Shown here: positions 1 through 5,996 of the stretch, in pieces
How the letters are laid out: each line of letters opens with the position of its first letter
How positions within the stretch are numbered: position 1 is the first letter of the stretch
Assembly (NCBI GenBank): GCA_031554215.1
Contig: JAVBKF010000128.1
Span: 1-6,017 of the forward strand
DNA length: 6,017 nt
Direction: 5' to 3'
Source of the DNA: JAVBKE01 sp031554215
GTDB lineage: Bacteria; Bacillota; Bacilli; JARBTR01
Notes under the pieces: model-generated
What the model was told of the DNA's origin: nothing
What the model saw: only the letters and a program-made list of their open reading frames with translations
The model's database searches: none
Translations under genes and position numbers: made by a program

Positions 1-73
1 AAAGTACTACAAATACCCATGCCGTAGGTGAATAGTCACCTGTCGTTGGAGCAAGTGACGGTTTTGGCTCTGG
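1..73 (-). other. LPxTG-like sorting signal at the adhesin C-terminus, partial
   Basis: After the last CnaB domain comes a Pro-rich linker (LPEPKPS), then LAPTTGD (codons 1384-1390), then YSPTAWVFVVL running into the edge. Position and context are those of a sortase substrate. The motif is not a canonical LPxTG: Ala follows Leu, or the register is APTTG, so the sortase class is uncertain. Confidence 0.65.
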
Positions 74-1069
74 CAAACGTTTATTGTGCATAACTACCTT
101 AGTCGTTTCGCCATCCTTCACTTCAAATGTGACTGTCTCTGTATTCAGTGCATAACCATCGTTTGGCAATGTTTCAGTTAATGTATACGTACCATCTTTA
201 AGCTGCAGCTTCTTTGGCTCATTCGTAGATACCCAAGTGATATCAGTGTCTTCACCTTTTACATTTAAAGTGGCACCTGGTAGTTCCTCGGAACCACCAA
301 CTTCTTGCTTAGAAATTTCTGCTTCACCTTGTTTTAAATCATTTTTAATGAATAATTCATCATTCTCTAATGCAACACTTTGACCTTTTGAATCAGTTAC
401 TGTTACACCATCTTTTGTTACTGTGATTGTCCAAACTTCAGTTGTTACAGCATACTCATCTGAGCTTGCAGCTACTTCTTTCAGCTGGTATTCTCCGATT
501 GGCAATTCAAGTTCAGCTGTGCTGTTCTCATCAATTGTGATCGTCTGGATTAATGCATCATTTTGATATAATTCAAACTGGGTGCCTGCCCCTGTTGGCT
601 CGTAATGTGATTTCCATTCTTCACCTTGTTGATCCAGCACTTCGTTTAGTTTCTTGATTGTCAACTTTTCTTTATGCAGATCGTTTTTAACCACTAGCTC
701 GTTATCATTTTCTAATGTAACACTTTGACCTTTTGAATCAGTTACTGTTACACCATCTTTTGTTACTGTAATTGTCCAGATTTCTGGATTAAGATCGTAC
801 ATGTCTGAACTAGCTTTAACTTCTTTCAGCTCATACACACCGATTGGTAATTCAAGTTCAGCTGTGCTGTCTTCACCAATCGTAATTTTCTGGATGAGGC
901 TACCATTTTGATACAGTTCAAACTCGGCACCTTTCCCTGTTGGGGCATAGCTTGATTCCCAAGCTGGATCTGTATTATCTAATGCAAAGCCGAAATCAGG
1001 GTTGACAATTGTTTCATTCAACTTTGTGATTGTCAGTTTTTCTTTATGCAAATCATTTTCAACTACTAA
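1..1069 (-). pseudogene. C-terminal segment of the adhesin: CnaB domains 8-10 and sorting signal, partial at the window edge
   Basis: The frame is open from the second TAG to the window edge (356 codons) with no start of its own. It begins with LVVENDLHKEK, the last strand of domain 7. Domain 8 (from about K1061, LTITK) and domain 9 (LTIKKLNEVL) are close repeats of domain 7. Domain 10 has K1299 (AEISKQE), Glu1344 (YTLTETLPNDGY) and Asn1374 (VMHNK) and is SpaA-like. It ends in PEPKPSLAPTTGDYSPTAW followed by VFVVL, the usual arrangement of a sortase substrate: Pro-rich linker, motif, hydrophobic segment. The rest of the membrane segment and the positive tail lie off the left edge. Without readthrough of both TAG codons this segment is not translated. 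Confidence 0.8.
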
Positions 1070-1410
1070 CTAGTTATCATTTTCTAAGTCAACTGTTTGA
1101 TCTTTCGAATCAGTTACTGTTACACCATCTTTTGTGACTGTGATTGTCCAGATTTCTGGATTAAGATCGTACATGTCAGAGCTAGGTTTTAACTCTTTCA
1201 GTTCGTACTCTCCTACAAATAACTCAACTGCAGCAGTACCATCTTCACCAGTTACAATTGTTTGCACAAGTTCACCATCTTGGTAAAGACCAAATGTAGC
1301 TCCAGCACCAGGCACATGAGTTGATTCTGGTTTGTCTGTGCTGCCATCTACAGAGAACCCGAAATCAGGATAGATAAGTGATTCATTTTGTTTGTTTAAA
1401 ATCAACTTTT
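335..1410 (-). repeat. Three tandem homologous CnaB units within the adhesin (domains 7-9)
   Basis: Three units of roughly 345-372 bases repeat head to tail. A shared 28-base identical block (start of the + strand copy at 394, 739 and 1111) codes for TKDGVTVTDSK. The spacing of 345 and 372 bases is a multiple of three, so the repeats stay in frame. Protein motifs repeat as LTIxK, a GAxFxLYQ strand, YELKE, SSDMYDLNPEIWTITVTKDG and LENDNELVVKNDLHKEK. Domains 8 and 9 are also close in their second half. The pattern indicates recent duplication or gene conversion. Confidence 0.9.
1070..1072 (-). other. In-frame TAG at codon 1045 of the adhesin (GAG in the sister repeat)
   Basis: The peptide is LENDN-stop-LVVENDLHKEK. 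The next repeat of the same gene has LENDN-E-LVVKNDLHKEK, with GAG at 698..700 in the aligned position. The TAG is therefore best explained by a single G-to-T change of a Glu codon. Confidence 0.93.
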
Positions 1411-2092
1411 CTTTATGCAGTTCATTTACAATTGGCTTGTTATTTTCATCTGCAATATTGACTGTCACAACCGGTGCATTATTTTCTGCTTTGAAGGTGA
1501 AATCATATTCTTTCTTGTTTAGATCATGCTTATCTCCAGCTTCTAACTCACGCACATAATAAGTCCCTTCTGGGAACTTTTCTTCTACTTTTGCAATACC
1601 TTCTTTGGTCGTTGCTACTGCGAGTAATCCGTCTGCAGGTACAATTTCTTTACCGTCTACAGAAATGGCATCTCGTGCAAATACACCGAAAGTCTTGCCA
1701 TCCGCAGGAACACTTGTGACAACTGCTTGTCCATTTTCATACACGACAGTTTCTTCTGTTTTGTTAATTAAGATTTGTAACTCTTGCAAAACATTCTTTG
1801 CGCTAACCGAAGTAGACGTGATCGCTACCTCTTGACCAGCGTATTTGAGCTCAAACGGAATTTTCTCTCCTGTTAGAACCATTCCTGCTGGTGCTTTTGT
1901 TTCAACAGCATAGTATTCACCTAGATAAAGTTGTGGTGATTTTACTTGCCCGTTTCCATCAGTAATTCCATGACCAACTACATCGCCTTTTTTTGCTCTA
2001 ACTGTACCGTCTGGTGTGACAATATCTTCAGCTGCGATAAAATCAAACTCTGCTCCTTGAAGTGCTTTTTGTTCAAAAATAAAGCTATACTG
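1073..2092 (-). pseudogene. Middle segment of the adhesin between the two TAG codons (rest of CnaB 5, CnaB 6, most of CnaB 7)
   Basis: The 340 codons between the two stops stay in the adhesin frame and continue its domain pattern. The remainder of domain 5 reads QYSFIFEQKALQGAEFDFIA, then LYLGEYYAVETKAPAGM with Glu768, and ends near Asn804. Domain 6 has K815 (ILINK), Glu886 (YYVRELEAG) and Asn927 (PIVNELHKEK). Domain 7 has K938 (LILNK) and Glu1004 (YELKEL) but meets TAG at codon 1045, five residues before its expected Asn1050. The first ATG after the first stop (1882) lies inside the conserved KAPAGM turn of a domain and has no properly spaced ribosome site or signal peptide. I therefore do not accept it as an independent gene start. 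Confidence 0.8.
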
Positions 2093-2095
2093 CTA
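2093..2095 (-). other. In-frame TAG at codon 704 of the adhesin
   Basis: The codons read GAT GGC TAG CAG TAT AGC, giving TTDG-stop-QYSFIFEQ. The stop lies 17 residues into CnaB domain 5, and the rest of that domain, including its Glu768 and Asn804, follows in the same frame. The original residue cannot be deduced from this window; CAG, AAG, GAG, TGG, TAT and TAC are each one base away. Confidence 0.9.
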
Positions 2096-4204
2096 GCCAT
2101 CCGTTGTTGTCTCTTTGTCTGTGCGTGGTAAGGCATCTCCAGTCTTTGACAGTGTTGCAATGCCTTTTTGTGCTACATCACTGAATTTCACTTCAATGAC
2201 CTCGCCAGTTGTTTGATTCTGTTCATTTACCGTAAATTTCATCGGCTCTTTGTTAAGAACGTAACCATTCGGTGCGGCGACCTCGTGCAACTCATACTCG
2301 CCGTAGCCAAGTGGCAATGGCATCATCAATTCGCCTTCGCTGTTTGTTTTAAATTCACTTAAAGTTACTTGTGTTGGGTAATTGACGGTTTGTGTCACCC
2401 ATTTACCAGTCCCAAGGTCTTTAACTTTAAAAGTAGTATTCGCTACTGGAATTGTTTTGCCTGTTTCCGCATCTACTTTGATAATTTTGACAAGCGATGT
2501 AAACTTTGCATTGACCATTTGATAGTATTGTGTTGTTCCATTTTCGTTGATGTTCACACGAAAATCATCAACTTTAATCATTCCTGGCGGCGTCTTCGTC
2601 TGTTTAATTACGTACCAGCCGAATGGCATATTTGTAAATGCTGCATGGCCATTCTCATCAGTTGTTACAGGCTCACCAAACTGTTCGCCAGTACTTTCGA
2701 GATACGCAGTAAACTGAGCACCTTCCTCTGGATGAAGCATAGCACTCTCTCCGTCTGCTTCACTAGTATACTTTTGCAAATCGATATTACCTTTGATTAC
2801 TTCGTCTTCCATTGTCTCATTTGCGATTACCACTTCCGTTACTTCGTCCTTTTGACCAATTGTAACTGGATGTACAGTTGAATCAAGGTTGTATCCTACA
2901 GGTGCTTTAGTTTCTTTGATATACACTGTTCTACTTGCACCAATTTCAAACGGTGCTGATTTTGCTGTTAGGTCTTCACCAATCGTTAATTCTTCAATTA
3001 AACTCGTGCAATTGGCATCTGCATAGATACCATACTTTGCGCCAACAAGTGCTGCGTCACCTTGTGGTTTAGCACCTGTCTCAGCATCTTCTTTTTTCAG
3101 TTTAATTTGACCTAATACCACCTTATTTGTAAAAGTAACTGGTACCGTCTCATTTGCATTCACTGTTACATATTGTGACGTTGAATCAATTGTATAGCCT
3201 GCTGGTGCAGATACCTCAGTAACTGAGTAATACCCTGGTACAAGTCCTTTAGACTTTGCTTTACCGTCCGCACCTGTTGTAATCGTATCAACTACAGCAC
3301 CTGATGAATCACCGATGTTATAAGTTGCTCCTGGAAGTAGGCTTGACGTGTTGTTTCCTGCCTTGCTGACTTCAATCCAGCCTTCACGCGCTTCAAAGTG
3401 AACGATCATTTGAATCGTTTCAGTTGGATCAAAAAACCCACCTTTTGCTAGAGTTTGGAGACTTGAATTAGTCATTTTATACAAAATAGGTTGAAACGCT
3501 TTTACTTTACTATGAAGTACGCCTGAATTAAAATCACTGTCATAGCTTAATGGAGCTGTAAAGTGAAAAGTATCTCCACCCTTCACAGATGCATTGCCAC
3601 CTTGTTGTATCGCTCCAGTTGTTTCATTTACATGAGTTACTTCTGAAGGTAAATTAAAACTGAGCTCGTTTGTTATGTCAGCAGTAAAAGTAGTACTTTC
3701 TGACTTCTGCACATTCCCCATAATACTACTATTGAGATTAGAACTTGAAACTGCGAATTGAGTATCAGGCACATCCTCAGCTTGCGCATGAGCCATTAAC
3801 TCTGCATATCCTGGCGTGTTGGTGCCGCTCGAAGTTCCAGTATAAAGTTCTGACAATACTAATGAAGTAACTACAATACCCTGATTTCTATCTGTAAAAA
3901 TGTTATTAGTTCCTCCCCATCCCCAGTCAAGAGCGGCGGCCATTTTTTTATTGGCATAAGGATTCCCTCCATCATTAGCAGTTGCTGTCGGTGGTGTTGG
4001 CTTGGCATGTTCCACACAGAACCCCTGTTCTCCATCCACCGTAAAATCGCCAACTGTGCTGCCAGCATAACTCACTGTTCCGTTGAATACTACTTGCCCA
4101 CTTGTACTCGCTTCAGCACTTGGTATAAATGGTAAAAAAGTTTGCATTAAAAAAACTACCGCAGTCATAAGCGATAGCCACTTCTTCATATTATTTTTAT
4201 TCAT
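2093..4204 (-). CDS. N-terminal 703-residue portion of the adhesin: thioester head plus four CnaB domains
   Basis: This is the only part of the adhesin that standard translation would make. The start is ATG at 4204, with AGGGAG seven bases upstream. MNKNNMKKWL and a hydrophobic stretch followed by PSAEA-S give a convincing signal peptide. A thioester-type domain follows, with GFCVEHAKP (Cys63) and RNQGIVVTSLVLSELY (Gln108). Four CnaB domains come next. Domain 1: K281, E330, N360. Domain 2: K371, E431, N462. Domain 3: K478, Gln535 where Glu is usual, N565. Domain 4: K576, E641, Asp676 where Asn is usual. A fifth domain begins (K687) but is cut 17 residues later by TAG. The product would be exported but would lack a sorting signal, so it would probably be released rather than wall-attached. 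Calling it a CnaB adhesin is firm; the thioester assignment is moderately sure. Confidence 0.88.
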   Translation of the reverse strand: MNKNNMKKWLSLMTAVVFLMQTFLPFIPSAEASTSGQVVFNGTVSYAGSTVGDFTVDGEQGFCVEHAKPTPPTATANDGGNPYANKKMAAALDWGWGGTNNIFTDRNQGIVVTSLVLSELYTGTSSGTNTPGYAELMAHAQAEDVPDTQFAVSSSNLNSSIMGNVQKSESTTFTADITNELSFNLPSEVTHVNETTGAIQQGGNASVKGGDTFHFTAPLSYDSDFNSGVLHSKVKAFQPILYKMTNSSLQTLAKGGFFDPTETIQMIVHFEAREGWIEVSKAGNNTSSLLPGATYNIGDSSGAVVDTITTGADGKAKSKGLVPGYYSVTEVSAPAGYTIDSTSQYVTVNANETVPVTFTNKVVLGQIKLKKEDAETGAKPQGDAALVGAKYGIYADANCTSLIEELTIGEDLTAKSAPFEIGASRTVYIKETKAPVGYNLDSTVHPVTIGQKDEVTEVVIANETMEDEVIKGNIDLQKYTSEADGESAMLHPEEGAQFTAYLESTGEQFGEPVTTDENGHAAFTNMPFGWYVIKQTKTPPGMIKVDDFRVNINENGTTQYYQMVNAKFTSLVKIIKVDAETGKTIPVANTTFKVKDLGTGKWVTQTVNYPTQVTLSEFKTNSEGELMMPLPLGYGEYELHEVAAPNGYVLNKEPMKFTVNEQNQTTGEVIEVKFSDVAQKGIATLSKTGDALPRTDKETTTDG
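3830..4087 (-). other. Thioester-type (TED-like) head domain of the adhesin
   Basis: Residues about 40-125 match the layout of thioester domains in Gram-positive adhesins: an early Cys in a GFCVEHAKP context (Cys63), a small helical stretch (NKKMAAALDWGWGG), then a Gln (Gln108) in RNQGIVVTSLVLSELYTG. In characterised members an internal Cys-Gln thioester attacks an amine on the target and gives covalent attachment. Cys63 is the only Cys in the first 390 residues. The match is by motif only; the Cys-Gln pair is my inference. Confidence 0.6.
4109..4204 (-). other. Signal peptide of the adhesin
   Basis: Codons 1-32 encode a charged N-terminus (MNKNNMKKW), a hydrophobic core (LSLMTAVVFLMQTFLPFI) and an Ala-x-Ala-like end (PSAEA-S), predicting cleavage after residue 32. 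This is direct evidence of export by the Sec route. The exact cleavage site is a prediction. Confidence 0.85.
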
Positions 4205-4308
4205 TATAATACTCCCTAAATTTTATTTTTATCTATTTTTTTCTTTTTTAAAAGCAAACTCTTTTTGGGTGGTGATCGAATCTTCATTTATACATCCCCT
4301 ATTTTACA
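4205..4308 (-). promoter_or_regulatory. Leader / probable promoter region of the adhesin
   Basis: About 100 AT-rich bases separate the upstream terminator from the adhesin start, so the adhesin most likely has its own promoter here. The best pair I can offer is TTGCTT and, 18 bases on, GATAAA, which is a weak match. I cannot place the promoter with confidence. The stretch also holds CACCACCCAAAAAGAG (4259..4274), which is complementary to one arm and the loop of the preceding terminator. Confidence 0.3.
4212..4217 (-). promoter_or_regulatory. Ribosome binding site of the adhesin
   Basis: AGGGAG lies seven bases before the ATG at 4204. It supports that start, which also gives a complete signal peptide. 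Confidence 0.8.
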
Positions 4309-4338
4309 AAATAAAAAGACACCCCATAAAGAGTGCCT
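4309..4338 (-). terminator. Intrinsic terminator after the 331-residue gene
   Basis: On the minus strand AGGCACTC (4338..4331), a six-base loop and GGGTGTCT (4324..4317) form an eight-pair stem with two G-U pairs, followed by TTTTATTTT. It lies 22 bases past the TAA of the preceding gene. It separates the adhesin into its own transcription unit. Confidence 0.8.
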
Positions 4339-4359
4339 CCATTAATACTTTAATTTAAA

Positions 4360-5355
4360 TTACCACTGTATTGTCCCCCAGCTATTACCACTATCACCAT
4401 TTATATAGCCTTCATCGGTGGTTTCTCCATCCCAAGTGTCACCTGGTTGAGGTTCAGGTGATTGCCAAGTTTCTGAACCAGAACTACTTGAAGAACCAGA
4501 ATTGGAACCACTTGAAGAGTTAGAACTTGAACTTCCTGACTCACTTGAACTACCACCTGAATCATTGGAACCACTTGAACTCGATCCACTTGAACCATTC
4601 GGGTTATTTGAACTATCTGAGTTACTCGAAGCATCGGCATTGGCTTCTGCTTGTTCTTCTACTTCTGCCTGAGCAATTGCAGCTGCTTGTGCTTGTTCCT
4701 GCTCGTTTATTTTTGTATTTACCTGATCAAGCGACCCAGTAAGTGCTTGTTTTGTAGATGCTTGCTTGATGCTATCTACTAGTGCTTTAGCACTGTTGTA
4801 TGTATCACGAGATACAGTAGATGAAACTTCCGTTCTTTCTGGCGTTGTAAACAGTGCATTCACTGCATTTGTTGCATCTGCAATTATTTGTTGCTGCGCT
4901 TTAGCATCATCGATTTTCACTCTCTGGAGTGCTACAAACTCTGCCTTAGTCTTCTCAAGATCAGTAGCCAATTTCTCGGCACTTGCTATATCAGCATTTT
5001 CAACAATTGCGCCATCCTGATCCAATAATGCATTCGTTTCTTCCTGCAGCTTGAACATATCCTCCGCAGTTGCAAGTTCCATTATTGCAGTGTTTAGTTT
5101 ACCAGCAGTATCCTGAGACATATCTTCCCCTTCTAGTTTCTTTAGATCAGAATCTAGACTATCAAACTTCTCTTTCGAAATATCAGTGTCCAGCATTTTC
5201 TTATCACTTGAGTAAAGAGCATTTACGTCATTCTGAATTTCAGAAACTTTTGATTCCATTTCGTTATTATTCGCATATACCGTCCAACCTGTTACTCCTG
5301 TAATTATAAGCACAACTGCTAGTACCGAAATTAAAGCAACTAGTTTTTTATTCAT
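4360..5355 (-). CDS. Membrane-anchored extracellular helical protein with Ser-rich spacer, unknown family (331 aa)
   Basis: I do not recognise the family. The N-terminus (MNKKLVALISVLAVVLIITG) is a single hydrophobic anchor or uncleaved signal, so the rest should face outward. Residues about 30-235 (numbered from the upstream ATG at 5364) are charged, Ala/Glu/Lys-rich and probably helical or coiled coil. They hold two related units: NDVNALYSSDKKMLD with KFDSLDSDLKKLE (45-77) and NAVNALFTTPERTEV with TYNSAKALVDSIKQA (166-202). A Gln/Ala/Glu stretch (222-243) and a Ser/Gly/Asn tract (246-298) follow. The tail (ETWQSPEPQPGDTWDG to GNSWGTIQW) is acidic and Trp-rich. There is no LPxTG motif. I prefer the ATG at 5355 over the one at 5364, because AAAGGG directly abuts the latter but lies nine bases before the former. 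The ORF is intact, ends in TAA and has a terminator after it. It may act in the cell envelope; this is inferred only from topology. Confidence 0.88.
   Translation of the reverse strand: MNKKLVALISVLAVVLIITGVTGWTVYANNNEMESKVSEIQNDVNALYSSDKKMLDTDISKEKFDSLDSDLKKLEGEDMSQDTAGKLNTAIMELATAEDMFKLQEETNALLDQDGAIVENADIASAEKLATDLEKTKAEFVALQRVKIDDAKAQQQIIADATNAVNALFTTPERTEVSSTVSRDTYNSAKALVDSIKQASTKQALTGSLDQVNTKINEQEQAQAAAIAQAEVEEQAEANADASSNSDSSNNPNGSSGSSSSGSNDSGGSSSESGSSSSNSSSGSNSGSSSSSGSETWQSPEPQPGDTWDGETTDEGYINGDSGNSWGTIQW
4471..4629 (-). repeat. Ser/Gly-rich low-complexity tract in the 331-residue protein
   Basis: About 53 residues are almost entirely Ser, Gly and Asn with a few Asp, Glu and Pro. At DNA level it contains near repeats; attggaaccacttgaa occurs exactly at 4501..4516 and 4564..4579, 63 bases (21 codons) apart. 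Such a tract can change length in frame and would act as a flexible spacer. Confidence 0.8.
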
Positions 5356-5364
5356 CAAATTCAT

Positions 5365-5370
5365 CCCTTT
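5365..5370 (-). promoter_or_regulatory. Ribosome binding site that decides the start of the 331-residue gene
   Basis: AAAGGG touches the first ATG (5364) and lies nine bases before the second, in-frame ATG (5355). Normal spacing favours the second, so the protein probably begins MNKKLVAL and not MNLMNKK. Confidence 0.65.
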
Positions 5371-5516
5371 CTCATCATTTTAGAACTAAATCTATCTACT
5401 AAGAACTTACCAGAGTACTCAGCAGTTTCATCATTGGAATGTGAAAACCCAATATCCCTTGTATCTAATATAATTTTTAATGGTCTACTATACAGGTCTA
5501 CGAAAATACCTACGCA
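5371..5516. other. Intergenic gap between the small membrane protein and the 331-residue gene
   Basis: About 145 bases without a supportable gene on either strand. I found no convincing terminator or promoter. It contains a short direct repeat, GTAGACC twice on the minus strand 14 bases apart, of no evident meaning. Confidence 0.5.
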
Positions 5517-5942
5517 TTAATCTTCACAAAGAATCCGATACTGCCATCCAGTAAGCTTTATTGTTTTCATGCTGTTATTAAGCTTTACTTCAAGTCCTTC
5601 AAATTGTTTATTCCTTATGCAAATATATTGAAGATGCTTATCAATACTTGCTTTATCAAAATCTATTTCCGTAAAAACGGCAGTAACTTTCTCTTTTTCT
5701 GTAAGCTCGTCAACTTACGAAACGAACTCTAAAAAATAACATTTATCCGATATATTCCTAGGATTTATTGTTAACTTGTCGTCAGCTACTCTCAACACCT
5801 TTGTGTAAACGTATGGTGCAGACTTTTTCAAATCTACTCTTTCCTTTCTCCTATCCCAATAGCCTCTTGTAAACCAATCACTTTGCTTTTTGAACAAAGA
5901 TATAATAACTACAATCAACAACACAATCAATAGATAATTCAA
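5517..5942 (-). pseudogene. Small single-pass membrane protein of unknown function, probably cut by an in-frame TAA (141 codons if read through)
   Basis: The start is TTG at 5942, with AGGAG nine bases upstream and an in-frame TAG just before it, so no earlier start is possible. Codons 1-17 (MNYLLIVLLIVVIISLF) form a membrane segment followed by a basic region (KKQSDWFTRGYWDRRKERVDLKK, about residues 18-40), suggesting the N-terminus crosses the membrane and the rest lies in the cytoplasm. A TAA at 5715..5717 ends it at 75 residues (FLEFVS). The same frame is then open for 65 codons with protein-like content (VDELTEKEKVTAVFTEIDFD, then LTGWQYRILCED) to TAA at 5517..5519. I read this as one 141-codon gene with a nonsense mutation. 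A genuine 75-residue protein is the alternative. I do not recognise the family. Confidence 0.55.
5715..5942 (-). CDS. Short 75-residue membrane protein as translated by the standard code
   Basis: This is the portion of the previous gene that would be made: one N-terminal hydrophobic helix, a basic stretch and a hydrophilic domain ending FLEFVS. Of the coding possibilities here it is the one with a real ribosome site. It may be a truncated product or the true protein. Function unknown. Confidence 0.6.
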   Translation of the reverse strand: MNYLLIVLLIVVIISLFKKQSDWFTRGYWDRRKERVDLKKSAPYVYTKVLRVADDKLTINPRNISDKCYFLEFVS

Positions 5943-5951
5943 ATTATCACT

Positions 5952-5956
5952 CTCCT
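5952..5956 (-). promoter_or_regulatory. Ribosome binding site for the TTG start at 5942
   Basis: AGGAG stands nine bases before TTG. A GTG lies closer (5948..5950) but is out of frame and too near the site. This supports the unusual TTG start. Confidence 0.65.
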
Positions 5957-5964
5957 AATTTTAA

Positions 5965-5996
5965 CATATAGACTAGTAAATGTCCCTTGTTCTCAA
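5965..5996 (-). promoter_or_regulatory. Weak candidate promoter for the small membrane protein gene
   Basis: TTGAGA (5996..5991) matches five of six bases of the -35 consensus. Downstream are TCTATA at 18 bases or TATATG at 20 bases, both poor -10 boxes. The gene could equally be transcribed from beyond the right edge. Confidence 0.3.

Larger units (their letters stand above)
1..4204 (-). pseudogene. Giant multi-CnaB thioester surface adhesin, interrupted by two in-frame TAG codons, 3' end beyond the window
   Basis: One continuous reading frame runs from the ATG at 4204 to the left edge (about 1,401 codons), broken only by TAG at codons 704 and 1045. Order: signal peptide (1-32), thioester-type head (about 35-130), a beta-rich linker region (about 140-270), about ten CnaB/SpaA-like domains (about 276-1374) and an LPxTG-like sorting signal (LAPTTGD, 1384-1390). 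CnaB domains show the family pattern: a Lys in the first strand (K281, K371, K478, K576, K687, K815, K938, K1061), a central Glu before an APxGY-like turn, and a final Asn or Asp. These residues form Lys-Asn isopeptide cross-links in known members. The expected role is a wall-anchored adhesin or stalk. There is no frameshift, and domain homology continues straight through both stops, so I treat the whole as one gene. Decay by nonsense mutation is the likeliest reading; suppression, recoding or sequence error are alternatives. I assign no gene name. Confidence 0.85.

Noticed and set aside
1070..1882. A separate 270-residue protein starting at the ATG at 1882
   Set aside because: The ATG is inside the KAPAGM turn of a CnaB domain, lacks a spaced ribosome site and signal peptide, and is in frame with the upstream adhesin. 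It is a piece of the interrupted gene.
2085..2095. Classical readthrough context after the first TAG
   Set aside because: TAG is followed by CAGTAT, which only partly matches the CARYYA context known from viral readthrough and is not an established signal in bacteria.
2369..2881. Plus-strand open frame of 170 codons
   Set aside because: It is Cys-rich with no recognisable domain and lies wholly antisense to clear CnaB coding sequence.
4083..4358. Plus-strand open frame of 91 codons with hydrophobic stretches
   Set aside because: It is antisense to the adhesin signal peptide and to the AT-rich leader and terminator; its hydrophobicity follows from T-rich DNA, and no ribosome site supports it.
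4401..4640. Open frames in other frames over the Ser-rich tract
   Set aside because: These are low-complexity shadows (Val/Gln-rich or Leu/Asn-rich) of the repetitive Ser/Gly codons.
5371..5410. Promoter TTCTTA with TAAAAT just ahead of the 331-residue gene
   Set aside because: The -10-like TAAAAT is so close to AAAGGG that transcription would start in or after the ribosome site, and the -35 match is only three of six.
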